From: Geoalkalibacter subterraneus
Lineage (GTDB): Bacteria; Desulfobacterota; Desulfuromonadia; Desulfuromonadales; Geoalkalibacteraceae
DNA: 64,000 bases
Direction of reading: 5' to 3'
NCBI RefSeq assembly: GCF_000827125.1
Contig: NZ_CP010311.1
Coordinates: 930,001 to 994,000, forward strand
Shown: positions 35,271 to 47,920 of the stretch, piece by piece
How the letters are laid out: the number at the start of each line of letters is the position of its first letter
Numbering within the stretch: the first letter of the stretch is position 1
The notes under the pieces: generated by a model
What the model was told of the DNA's origin: nothing
The model's database searches: none
What the model saw: only the letters and a program-made list of their open reading frames with translations
Translations under genes and position numbers: made by a program

Positions 35271-36316
35271 CCCGGAATTGAAAAATCGTTGTGATAAACC
35301 ACGGACGCCAACTCGACTGTCCCGTCGGCGCACTCCCAGTAATGAAGATGGAATTCCCTATCGATATCTCGACGTTGCGCCTTATCAGAGCCACGCATTC
35401 TTTGCGGGTCATTTCCGCCTGGCCCTGTCCGAAGAGCGTGTACGGCGGGAAGATTGTGTCCTTTGATAGTCTCAATGATTGATCGGAGAATCTTGGGCGG
35501 CACGGAGTCCCCTTGGTCGGCGCAAACCTGCTGGCACAACTCCCGGAATCTGGACCCAATGGCTGGAACAACCACGCCGCTCCAGTCAGGGGAATCACCT
35601 TGCGCAATCGCATTTTTGAACAGAGCGATTCGGACGGCGAGATCAATTCCAAGGTCGTCAGACGCGCCAACCAGAATGGCGGATTCATCGAGACAATCGA
35701 TCAGCCCTCGAAAATCGTCACAGACCAACACATCGCCTTCAAAGAACTCGGGCGGGCATGGCAAGACAGGGATATCGTCTCTGGAATGTTCGAGCTCGTG
35801 AATATGGGCTCTTACCTGAATTACCTGTTTGGGCGCTTCTCTTAGTATGAGCGAATGGCCACCAAGAGGTTGGGAGCAGTGCTTGCGTAGGACGGCGATC
35901 AACGTGATGCATCGGGCAAGATCGGACTGGAGGCCGTCATGAGTTGTCAGCCGAATAACATCCGGATCTGTTTCCAGATGTTCTGACAAGACATCTTTGA
36001 CCCGATAGTAGGTTTCAAAGGATGGAGTGATCGCCAGAAGCTGGTTGGCAATTCTCGCAACCGTATTGACGTCGTATTCTACTATGCCGTGGGCATTAAA
36101 CAGTTCTCTGAGTTGATCCCTCAGTGGATACAATCCATCGGCAAAAAGGGACTCTGAAGCCCGCTCGCTCATGTAAATGGCTACCCAGGGCTCATCAAGC
36201 AACTTGCTCCAGTCCAGTAGCGTGTCCACGTATTGGAAAGCATCATCCTTGGCGCAATCAACATGGGGCACAGCGAGCACGCCTGCGTCAATTGTTACGC
36301 TGGGCAGGCTATGCAT
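35267..36316 (-). CDS. Unrecognised 349-aa protein embedded in the BREX operon, partner of the AAA ATPase
   Basis: I do not recognise the family. The N-terminus (VTIDAGVLAVPHVDCAKDDAF) has an Asp after a strand, as PIN-like nucleases do, but the rest of a PIN site is not clear. The middle carries CPPEFFEGDVLVCDDFRGLI and ASDDLGIDLAVRIALF. The last ~55 residues look the most conserved and active-site-like: HALRTGPGGNDPQRMRGSD, then RRDIDREFHLHYWECADG and ASVVYHNDFSIPG, rich in His, Arg and Asp. It overlaps the upstream ATPase gene by 8 bp and the downstream brxHII by 4 bp, so it is tightly coupled. Its pairing with a DUF3696 ATPase recalls two-gene ATPase-effector defence modules. Effector function is inference. 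Confidence 0.7.
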   Translation of the reverse strand: MHSLPSVTIDAGVLAVPHVDCAKDDAFQYVDTLLDWSKLLDEPWVAIYMSERASESLFADGLYPLRDQLRELFNAHGIVEYDVNTVARIANQLLAITPSFETYYRVKDVLSEHLETDPDVIRLTTHDGLQSDLARCITLIAVLRKHCSQPLGGHSLILREAPKQVIQVRAHIHELEHSRDDIPVLPCPPEFFEGDVLVCDDFRGLIDCLDESAILVGASDDLGIDLAVRIALFKNAIAQGDSPDWSGVVVPAIGSRFRELCQQVCADQGDSVPPKILRSIIETIKGHNLPAVHALRTGPGGNDPQRMRGSDKAQRRDIDREFHLHYWECADGTVELASVVYHNDFSIPG

Positions 36317-38231
36317 CTTTATTCCTCCGGCTTGCTTTGCGCTTCATCGCCGCAGCTCTAAGGATTTCCTCGGCCTGCTGTTGGGACTGATCAAAGAACC
36401 CTTCCGGCCAGTCTGAGATGGCTCCGTACTCGTTTATCACCACCTCTCGGAAAGCTGAACCCTGTGACGGCTTTTCCACGAAGTAAATCTTGGTCTGACT
36501 GTTCAGCTCCTTCTCGGGTGTTGCCGCTGCAATTCGGAAGCGAAGGCGGTCGATGAAATACTCGCTGTGGGTTTCAACAATGCATTGCTTATTGCACAGC
36601 GCCATCGAAAGGAAAAAGTCGCCGAGCAGGGTCTGTACCTTCGGATGAAGGTGCAACTCCGGCTGTTCAAAAACGAGTGTAGAGTCCGTGTCGGCGAGAA
36701 GGCACATGACGAGGATCGGCAGGACCTGGCTGACGCCTACACCCACATGCGTGAGGTCATGCGTGCTATCCGAATTGGAAAGCCCCACCTTCAGCTCGTG
36801 CCCCAATTTGCCCTGGTCTCGGCTTTTGACTGAGCTGGCGACTCCCAGATATTGGAGCCAATCGATAACCGCCGCTTCGAGTGTCCGGGTAACTGTTTTG
36901 CGGTCAATTACCGGGTCTTTGAAATTTGCCGACGGGATGTAGCGGATCTTCTTGCTCTTGTGCAGTTCAAGAATGGAAGCTGTGTGTTCTCCGCGTAAGC
37001 CTACGTCATGTGGGTCCGCTGCTGGCGCGAGCGGATACAGCGGTTTTGGAGCATCCCTTAATGGGCCGAGGTATTTCAAAGACGAGGCGAAGAAATTATC
37101 CAGATACCAGGTAGCTTCCGTTATCAAGCGAGGTGGCCTGGCTTGGACAAAGGCATGGGTCTCGGGCTTCTCTGCCGTTGATACCTTCATGGCTTGGTGG
37201 ATGCGGTCAAAAAGATCCTCGCGCTCACGCAGGACCTGCTGAACCTTCAGGTGCTCGTCGCGTGGGAGGCTGCGTAACCTTTCATACCAAGACCTGAATG
37301 AAAGTGTATCGGCCTCGGAACCGAATAGTGATTCTTGCCGATACTTGTCCTTAAAAGTCTGATCAAATTCGATTGTGCCTTCGAGGACTTCGCGCAACAC
37401 CGCAATGATCTCTTCAGAAAGAAGAATTTCCCTTCCCATGGTGCGCCGTACGCCAATGGCACGACGGCCATCATCCTGAAGAGCCATGACGATGGCGTTT
37501 GCGTCCTCTTCGATGGTATCGATAGCGTAAACAATTCTCTCGGGAAGGAAGTGTCGAAGCATGCAGCCGATTGGCTTGGCCGAGCGAAAGTCATCCTTCA
37601 CCTCAGCCATGGAATCATCGTCCAGTTCAACAGCGTAAGCCAAACTGGCGCGTAGCTGATCGTCAAGTTCACTGGCGGTGTCAGCACCTTCAATTTCGGA
37701 GATGGCCTTAGTGGAATGATGGATCGATATATCGGCTTTCTGATCCACGTTGTCCTCGTCTCTAGATATGCAGGACAACTGCGTGGCAAAAAGCCGAGGT
37801 TGGATTTGGAACAAATCACGCTGGGAGCTTGAAGCATCAGCATCAAAGGAAATCTCACAAGCGATTTCCTGAAGCTGATTGGAGCGCGGTCCATAGTAAA
37901 CAGCACCACGGGGTGCGAACTGAGACCGCCTGCCTATTGCAGCATCCTGATCCGGAAGTGGCCGACAGGTACATTTGATGGTGATCTGATCCGAGGCACC
38001 ACCGTTGGATTTTAGGTCGTCAAACTGGCCCAAGCTCGTGAGAGCACCATTCAATACGACAGATCTTGATCCCACTTTATGGGCCAAAGTCTGTGCTACG
38101 AGAAGGACGGATTGGATGAATGTGCTCTTCCCGCTGCTGTTTGCGCCAGCGAAGATCGTAAGTGGGCCGAGGTCCAGCTCGGTCTCCTCACGAATCGATT
38201 TAAAGTTGAAGACCTTCCATTTGGTGATCAT
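36309..38231 (-). CDS. DUF3696 AAA ATPase (OLD/RecF-like) embedded in the BREX operon
   Basis: 640-aa ABC-type/AAA15 ATPase. Walker A GANSSGKST is at residues 29-37, after the usual FNFKSIREETELDLGPLTIFAG start. The distal half has the signature-like HVGVGVSQVLPILV, Walker B/H-loop region STLVFEQPELHLHPKVQ and THSEYFIDRLRFRI. The end carries the DUF3696 motif EYGAISDWPEGFFDQ. There is no TOPRIM nuclease domain, unlike OLD or GajA, so catalysis on nucleic acid would need a partner; the 349-aa gene overlapping its end is the obvious one. Its composition is more AT-rich than brxC or brxHII. It lies 3 bp downstream of pglXI. I see it as an extra defence pair carried inside BREX rather than a core component. 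Confidence 0.85.
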   Translation of the reverse strand: MITKWKVFNFKSIREETELDLGPLTIFAGANSSGKSTFIQSVLLVAQTLAHKVGSRSVVLNGALTSLGQFDDLKSNGGASDQITIKCTCRPLPDQDAAIGRRSQFAPRGAVYYGPRSNQLQEIACEISFDADASSSQRDLFQIQPRLFATQLSCISRDEDNVDQKADISIHHSTKAISEIEGADTASELDDQLRASLAYAVELDDDSMAEVKDDFRSAKPIGCMLRHFLPERIVYAIDTIEEDANAIVMALQDDGRRAIGVRRTMGREILLSEEIIAVLREVLEGTIEFDQTFKDKYRQESLFGSEADTLSFRSWYERLRSLPRDEHLKVQQVLREREDLFDRIHQAMKVSTAEKPETHAFVQARPPRLITEATWYLDNFFASSLKYLGPLRDAPKPLYPLAPAADPHDVGLRGEHTASILELHKSKKIRYIPSANFKDPVIDRKTVTRTLEAAVIDWLQYLGVASSVKSRDQGKLGHELKVGLSNSDSTHDLTHVGVGVSQVLPILVMCLLADTDSTLVFEQPELHLHPKVQTLLGDFFLSMALCNKQCIVETHSEYFIDRLRFRIAAATPEKELNSQTKIYFVEKPSQGSAFREVVINEYGAISDWPEGFFDQSQQQAEEILRAAAMKRKASRRNKDA

Positions 38232-38234
38232 GGG

Positions 38235-41090
38235 CTATTCCCCTCCCATCCGTGTTACTGCCTGGTCGTACCACATGAGCAGTTTGGGATCTTCTTCCAG
38301 GACGTTGTTGGGGATCTTGTCGGCCACGGCGACGATGACGGAGTAATCACGCTCTTGCCAGGCTTTCTTGAATCCGGCGCGGACAGCTTCCAGGCGGAAG
38401 ACCTTGAGCTTCTTCTTGACCTCTTTGTATTCCTCGAATTCCTTGAGCAGTGCCTTCTCGCGCAGCTTCTCCAGGTCGCCCGCCTTGTTGGGATCGGGCA
38501 CGTACCAGCGGTCGCGGGCTTTGGTCACCAGCGCCGGGTCATCCTTGGGTAGGTTGCGCAGTTCCTTCCAGTTGGTGGAGAGGTAGGCGTGGATCTGCTC
38601 GGGCACAGGGCCTTTACCGTCGTAACGTAGAAAGTTTTGCTCAAGCAGAGTTGAAAGCTCTAGGGATGATTCGTTTTTATTCCAGGCGCGTTGGGTTTCC
38701 TGAATGAATTGATGATAGAGATCTTGATAACTTTGTGGTTTTTCCCTAAGCAATGCCCTTAACCATTGAATAGAACTTGCTTCATCAGAAACGAAGAGCG
38801 AGGCCTGTACAATTCGGCCGATAGACATTTTCTTTCTGTCGTGCTCTGCAGATTGCTCTGGCAAAAAATACATGCCGTCACGCTCGATGAAACGCTGCGC
38901 TAATCCAATTTGAAATTCGTTACTAGATATTGGAACGGGATAACCTTTTCGTACAAAATAGGCGATCATTTGGTCGAACAAGATTCTTGGGTCTCTTTCT
39001 GGTATGAATTGAAGAGCGTTCCCCTGAACCTTTACTGTCGGCAAGTAGCTAAGATGGGTTCGTACGAAATCCCATACTCCTTCCTCTGTCTGCACTTCAT
39101 GTTCGAACCTCTGCTCGAACCCCCCGTTTGGCTTGTATGCTGAAATAACCAGGTCTTGTTTTACTGCTGTTGGACTGGTAACCGACTGAAAACTTCGTTG
39201 TTTTTTATCAAGTGCGGCCACGTTACCAATTACAAACCCAACCTCCTGCAGGGTGGTCTGAATGGTGTTCCAAACGGACGCCTGGGAGTTTGAAAACTCC
39301 ACAGTTATCCAGCGCCCTGGCTTCAGCACCCGATAATATTCTAAAAAGCAGTCTCGCATTAAACTCTGATAGTCAGTGAGAGCTTTCTGCCTGACTTTAT
39401 CAACAATCGCTTCAGGTTTTGTGTTTGTAAATACGCGATACCAAGATTCAACAAAGAAGTTGAGGTCAGAGTAATAGATATTTTCGCCGAATGGTGGATC
39501 TGTGAAGATGTAGTCTTGGCTGTTTGGCGGCAATATGGATGCACTAGTAGAAGCTGTTTGAACTGGGTTGTAGTTATTGCTTCGGAAATTTGATAGCGCA
39601 GCGACGATTCTTTTCAACTTATTGGAATATGCCGGAAATACAGATGGTTCGCTGACCATAGACGGGACATAAAAAACCCCAGTAAGAGGATTGTATGGGA
39701 ACGAAACTTCAGGCCGGTAACGATTGCGGATAGAAAGATTGACCAGATGGCTGTCGAGCCAGAACTGCAGAAGTGACTTAACGTTGGAGCGTTGTAGCGA
39801 ATTTACCTTTCGCCAAAACAATCCAAGAACATAAGCAGGTCTTGAAAGGAAGAAGTGGTGAGTGTGTGTAACGCCAGATCCTTGCATCCTGCCAACACGC
39901 ATCATCTGCATGTCTGGGATTTCTGTGGAAGGAACCTCTTCAGGTAAAGGGAGATCCTCTATTTTTCTGGATAGCTCAATATCGTTAGAATCTGGTAGCT
40001 TTTCGTATCTTTTCTTTCCGACGGAATAATTGACGAGAACTGGCACTCGCTTAGGCCTCTTGACTATTTGCTGAAGCCTAACATCGAATATGCTCTCGTA
40101 AACAATATCAAGCCGTCCCTTTTTCAGTTCAGAGCTACAATGAGGGCATGAAAAATTTTCGCGAACCTTCTTGGTGTCCTTGTCATGAGCAACATCATAG
40201 AAGACGAATTCATGCCCGCATTCACTACATAGATTTACTTCACTCCACACAACATAGTTGATAACACCTGTGCTCTTTCCATCGGTATGAGTTGTTTTGT
40301 ACATCCACTCGCATTCATTTTCGACCTCTGCCAATATCCTATTGGCTTCTTTTTGAAAACGCTGGATATCAATATTTGTATTGTAGTTTGAGGCAATAAA
40401 TGTAGCGGCTGGTGATAAGTCGTTCAAGATTGCATGGCGCACACCGATTCTTGAAAAAGGCTTCCAAACATTCTTTCCATTTTCATCAATTTCTTCCCTT
40501 AGGATTTGTCCGTCGGATTTGACCTGATAACCGAGAGACATGACCACTTCGCGGTCACCACACATTTGTGCGGCCACTCCTGTCATTCCAGTTCCGGCAA
40601 AACCATCGAACACTATATCCCCCGGTTGAGTGTAATGCAGGAGATAACGCATGATGGCTTTGTAAGGAACTTTAGTATGATAAGAATGTGCATTGTATAT
40701 CGGATCTTGCTTCCCTTCGCTCACATCCGCTGCAAATGGCTCACGATGATAGTGTTTGTCTTTCGGTTGCTCAGGCTTCTGAGCCTCCCATTCTGCGATA
40801 AAGTCGGCGATCCACGGGTTCGGGCAGGCGGTGTAATACGGCGGATCGCTCAGGTTTAGGATGTCCTCATCGCTGCCGATGGGAAAGCCTTCGATCTTGC
40901 GGAACTCCGGGTCCTGCAGCTTTTTGCGCAGCTCCTCGGTAAAGTGGGCGCGGCGGGCCTCATCGTTCTCGAACGTCATGCCGAGACAAGTCTCCGGGGC
41001 GACGTTGGCAACCCAATCCTCTTCAAACAGCTTCCCTGAGCCCTCTTTGGCCGGAACGTATTTCGACTTGAACATGCTTTCCTGCTTCAT
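38235..41090 (-). CDS. pglXI: BREX type 3 adenine-specific DNA methyltransferase PglXI
   Basis: 951-aa DNA methyltransferase, the self-marking enzyme of BREX. The catalytic motif SDPPYYTACPNPW (DPPY at 82-85) precedes the SAM-binding motif FDGFAGTGMTG (about 161-171), the permuted beta-class order. A zinc-ribbon pair (CSECGHEFVFYD...CPHCSSEL, about 270-310) follows. A second catalytic-like motif FTDPPFGENIYYSD is in mid-protein. The base composition is mosaic: the ends (about 40,780-41,090 and 38,235-38,640) are GC-rich like the neighbours, while the centre is clearly AT-richer, as if the target-recognition part had been exchanged. The start (MKQESMFKSKY) lies directly against the upstream stop codon. 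Confidence 0.88.
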   Translation of the reverse strand: MKQESMFKSKYVPAKEGSGKLFEEDWVANVAPETCLGMTFENDEARRAHFTEELRKKLQDPEFRKIEGFPIGSDEDILNLSDPPYYTACPNPWIADFIAEWEAQKPEQPKDKHYHREPFAADVSEGKQDPIYNAHSYHTKVPYKAIMRYLLHYTQPGDIVFDGFAGTGMTGVAAQMCGDREVVMSLGYQVKSDGQILREEIDENGKNVWKPFSRIGVRHAILNDLSPAATFIASNYNTNIDIQRFQKEANRILAEVENECEWMYKTTHTDGKSTGVINYVVWSEVNLCSECGHEFVFYDVAHDKDTKKVRENFSCPHCSSELKKGRLDIVYESIFDVRLQQIVKRPKRVPVLVNYSVGKKRYEKLPDSNDIELSRKIEDLPLPEEVPSTEIPDMQMMRVGRMQGSGVTHTHHFFLSRPAYVLGLFWRKVNSLQRSNVKSLLQFWLDSHLVNLSIRNRYRPEVSFPYNPLTGVFYVPSMVSEPSVFPAYSNKLKRIVAALSNFRSNNYNPVQTASTSASILPPNSQDYIFTDPPFGENIYYSDLNFFVESWYRVFTNTKPEAIVDKVRQKALTDYQSLMRDCFLEYYRVLKPGRWITVEFSNSQASVWNTIQTTLQEVGFVIGNVAALDKKQRSFQSVTSPTAVKQDLVISAYKPNGGFEQRFEHEVQTEEGVWDFVRTHLSYLPTVKVQGNALQFIPERDPRILFDQMIAYFVRKGYPVPISSNEFQIGLAQRFIERDGMYFLPEQSAEHDRKKMSIGRIVQASLFVSDEASSIQWLRALLREKPQSYQDLYHQFIQETQRAWNKNESSLELSTLLEQNFLRYDGKGPVPEQIHAYLSTNWKELRNLPKDDPALVTKARDRWYVPDPNKAGDLEKLREKALLKEFEEYKEVKKKLKVFRLEAVRAGFKKAWQERDYSVIVAVADKIPNNVLEEDPKLLMWYDQAVTRMGGE

Positions 41091-42868
41091 TAGGTTTTCT
41101 CCAAAAGGTCTCGACCTTTGTCTGTCGTTCGATATTGCTGCATTCGACTGCGCGGTTTATCCGGAATCGTACGGACAAGTAGCTCTTCTTCGAGAAGGTA
41201 ATCCAAGTAGTTTCGCTGAAAGGTTTCTCGGTGCTTGATGCCGACAACCTCTTGGATCTCTGCGCTTTTTTTGGGATCAATGCATGCATTTAACACATCA
41301 ACCACCCAACTCTCAACTTGTCCGGCGACTTGTCCGGCGACTTGTCCGGCGACTTGTCCGGTTGGCTCCCGGCGCTGTTGATCTCTGCCTGTACGATCCA
41401 GTTGCATTCGAATTGGCTCAGCCAATGCGTAAGACTCATCATCCAACGCAGTCAGCAATTGCTGCTGGCTCAAGTAGGCTAGAGCCTGGTGGGCTGTCCT
41501 CAGGTTCCCCCCTGTCACCGTACCGGCATCAATCACGGAAACTTGATGCTTCTCTGCCGCCAATGCCAGTACGTCAGCTTGATCCGGAGAAAGGGTAACG
41601 CCGAGGTTGGCCTGAAATCGCTTCATGGTTTCGGTGATCAGTGGCTCTTGGCTCAGAATCAGTTCAAAGGATTTGCCTGCCTTATCGTTATGAATCTGGG
41701 GAGGCCTGCGACCTAACTCATGCCAATTGCGAAAGATCGCACGAATGCCTGTGCCGGCCTGGTCACTGAGCCCAATACGGCGAAATGCATTGACAATCAG
41801 TGGATTGCGGATCTCTTTTTCGTTGGATTCGAGTAGCTGAGCAGGGGTGGCGAAAGCATCCCCCGGGTTCCAGAACTGGATTCGGTCGGTAAACCACTTC
41901 AGTGACGCTTTTCGGTTATGGTCGCCATAGTCCTGGTGGATGAGCAGGTTGATCGCTGCTTCGCGAAAGGCAATGTAGTCAGGCGGGTCATCCGACCTGC
42001 GCATCGTGGCCGGGTCAACTTTAAAGGGATGCTCGGCAATACGCGAATATTTGGCGACCAGACCTCGCCAGGCTTTAAACAGGTTTTCTTCAAAAACCAT
42101 CCGATCATGCCAGCGTTCGTCTGCTGACCACTGCTCAAAACGGGTATCGATCCGCTGGTAGTCGAGAACTGGACGTGGCAAGAGACTGCGAACAGAGCGA
42201 TCTTGACCAAATAGCAAGACAGCTGCACGGGTCAGAATCGGCTGGCCGTTTTTGTGAACAATAAAATTCCACTCCTGCAAAAACTCTATCGGGTCATCTA
42301 TCTGGCGTTGCTCTGGATTTCGCCGAAAAAACTGAGCTTGGTACCATCCAAGAGTTTCGGCGTCGATATTGTTATCAACATCAAGTCCAGGCAGACCTTC
42401 ACCGTCCCAGGCGTTTTGTGCCGCATCACGGAAATAGCGTTGTAATTCAGCGTTGGTCATCCGTTCATCACGGGCGGCTCGGCGGATGTAGCTGTCGCGG
42501 GGGTTCCCGTTCAGGTAAATCGGTTTTTGGTGCCGATCGCTTTCCGGGATAAAAAAAGCCAGGATGCGCTTATCATCAATTTCGTGAACGTGGGGCTCTG
42601 CATAAAGGATCTGATTGAATTTCTGCCCACTTCTCAAGGTTGTCAAAAAGGCACTATGGACCTGATCAAAGGCGTCTCGATCAACACCGCTAATCTTGAG
42701 CCCACCTTTTTCTTCCGATACACCGAACAACAACCATCCGCCAGCAGTATTGGCGAAAGCACACACTGTTGAGTAGGCATCTTTAGGAACATCCCGGCGC
42801 GCTTTTTTGCACTCGAAGTCGGTCCATTCATAACCCTTGAGGCGGGCAATTAACTCGTCTCTCGTCAT
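41090..42868 (-). CDS. AlbA_2/Schlafen-type putative transcriptional regulator with GHKL-like domain, inside BREX
   Basis: 592-aa protein. The N-terminal AlbA_2 (Schlafen-like, 'divergent AAA-4') domain has WTDFECKKARRDVPKDAYSTVCAFANTAGGWLLFGV. A GHKL-type ATP-binding module follows (IAFREAAINLLIHQDYGDHNRKAS ... IRNPLIVNAFRRIGLSDQAGTGIRAIF), then a C-terminal winged-helix region (YLLEEELLVRTIPDKPRSRMQQYR). Between them lies a tandem insert, GQVAGQVAGQVAGQVE, made by four 12-bp units at 41316-41363. The ATG at 42868 has GGAG at proper spacing; a GTG at 42874 overlaps the brxC stop and is an alternative. Such proteins often act as regulators near restriction and BREX genes. It is not a core BREX component. 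Confidence 0.85.
   Translation of the reverse strand: MTRDELIARLKGYEWTDFECKKARRDVPKDAYSTVCAFANTAGGWLLFGVSEEKGGLKISGVDRDAFDQVHSAFLTTLRSGQKFNQILYAEPHVHEIDDKRILAFFIPESDRHQKPIYLNGNPRDSYIRRAARDERMTNAELQRYFRDAAQNAWDGEGLPGLDVDNNIDAETLGWYQAQFFRRNPEQRQIDDPIEFLQEWNFIVHKNGQPILTRAAVLLFGQDRSVRSLLPRPVLDYQRIDTRFEQWSADERWHDRMVFEENLFKAWRGLVAKYSRIAEHPFKVDPATMRRSDDPPDYIAFREAAINLLIHQDYGDHNRKASLKWFTDRIQFWNPGDAFATPAQLLESNEKEIRNPLIVNAFRRIGLSDQAGTGIRAIFRNWHELGRRPPQIHNDKAGKSFELILSQEPLITETMKRFQANLGVTLSPDQADVLALAAEKHQVSVIDAGTVTGGNLRTAHQALAYLSQQQLLTALDDESYALAEPIRMQLDRTGRDQQRREPTGQVAGQVAGQVAGQVESWVVDVLNACIDPKKSAEIQEVVGIKHRETFQRNYLDYLLEEELLVRTIPDKPRSRMQQYRTTDKGRDLLEKT
41316..41363. repeat. Four tandem 12-bp units in the AlbA_2 gene
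   Basis: ACTTGTCCGGCG repeated four times on the plus strand, the last unit ending in TT. Each unit encodes GQVA. Gain or loss of units would keep the frame but change linker length. Confidence 0.95.
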
Positions 42869-42870
42869 GG

Positions 42871-47122
<4,252 letters not shown>

Positions 47123-47126
<4 letters not shown>

Positions 47127-47659
47127 ATCTCGCCCCTCGCCCCTAAATCCTCGCCCCTCGCCCCTAAATCCTCGCCCCTCGCCCCTAAATCCTCGCCCCT
47201 TATTTCAACAATCAGCGCATCGACCGAGTCATAGCTGCGGTACTCGGGATGGCCGGTTTCGGCGTACAAAAGCCTCCCGGAGGACATGGTCCCGTTCCAC
47301 GAAGCCACCACGGCCCGATTTCTCGAAATGGACTGCAGCAGGCGCAAGGGGTCCTGCTGGAGATCCTTGTCGAAAAGGATCTCGAGATTATCCAGCACCA
47401 CGGGTGCTTGAGCCTGGTCCGCGATCTGATCGAGGATGCCCGGTAGCCGAAGCGACCGCTGCTTTGCCGTCAGCTCAAGCAGTTCGCCTGAAAGCGCCAG
47501 ATTGACGTTGACGACGGACGAGCCGAATTCCTCGGCAATATCCCGAAGAACGCCGGTCTTGCCGGAACCGGTCTCACCCACCAGCAGTACCAGGCGGTGA
47601 TATAAGCCTTCGGCTGCCTGGAGGGATCGTTTTATCTTGTCGTGAATCGGCTCGGCCAT
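47123..47659 (-). CDS. brxF: BREX type 3 P-loop protein BrxF
   Basis: 178-aa small ATPase specific to type 3 BREX; its presence defines the type here. Walker A GETGSGKT is at residues 28-35 (LVLLVGETGSGKTGVLRDI). A Walker B-like APVVLDNLEILFDKDLQQDP and an arginine-containing SISRNRAVVASWNGTMSSGRLLYAETGHPEY follow. The natural domain seems to end near DALIVEI. The last ~25 residues are three heptads, RGEDLGA each, encoded by tandem 21-bp units of the dispersed repeat. This tail replaces or extends the normal C-terminus. It lies 9 bp downstream of the HTH gene and overlaps the next gene by 4 bp. Confidence 0.92.
47129..47200. repeat. Tandem 21-bp units of the dispersed repeat at the 3' end of brxF
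   Basis: CGCCCCTCGCCCCTAAATCC plus T, three consecutive identical 21-bp units (47131-47193) and a partial fourth. This is the only site where the repeat forms a regular tandem array. A change in copy number would keep the frame and only lengthen or shorten the BrxF tail. Confidence 0.95.
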
Positions 47660-47668
47660 GGTCGCTCC

Positions 47669-47878
47669 TTATTGCTCGGTGTCCGGCTTATCGGATTTGT
47701 CGGCCGCACCGCCGGACTCAACCCAGGCGTCAACCTGACTTGTTTTAAATTTCCAAAGGCGTCCCATGCGATAAGCCGGCATCCCCTGCTTGATCCATTT
47801 ATAAACCGTGTCGCTACTGACCCCAAGGTGTTCGCAGATCTCATGAATCGACAACCAGCGATCTTGCGCATTGGTCAT
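47669..47878 (-). CDS. Small MerR/excisionase-type helix-turn-helix protein, first gene of the BREX operon
   Basis: 69-aa DNA-binding protein with an excisionase/AlpA-like winged helix: LSIHEICEHLGVSSDTVYKWIKQGMPAYRMGRLWKFKTSQVDAWV, covering most of its length. The last 15 residues are acidic and disordered-looking. Small HTH genes of this type often stand first in type 3 BREX loci and may regulate the operon. It lies 9 bp upstream of brxF. The IS1182-type element begins only 42 bp upstream of its start codon, so its native promoter has been split from the gene. Alternatively it could be a leftover excisionase of the mobile element that brought the island. Confidence 0.85.
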   Translation of the reverse strand: MTNAQDRWLSIHEICEHLGVSSDTVYKWIKQGMPAYRMGRLWKFKTSQVDAWVESGGAADKSDKPDTEQ

Positions 47879-47920
47879 TTTTTGTGCTCCGAAAAAATGT
47901 GGAGAGCAGAAATGCTCTTC

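Noticed and set aside
36309-38231. Gabija (GajA) or OLD-type nuclease
   Set aside because: The C-terminal TOPRIM domain is absent and no UvrD-like GajB gene adjoins; the end matches DUF3696 instead.
41316-41363. Possible CRISPR or regulatory iteron array
   Set aside because: Four 12-bp units without spacers, coding and in frame within the AlbA_2 gene; best seen as a linker repeat.
47131-47193. Possible CRISPR array (regular 21-bp units)
   Set aside because: The units are contiguous without spacers, lie inside brxF and match the dispersed purine-rich repeat. No cas gene is present.
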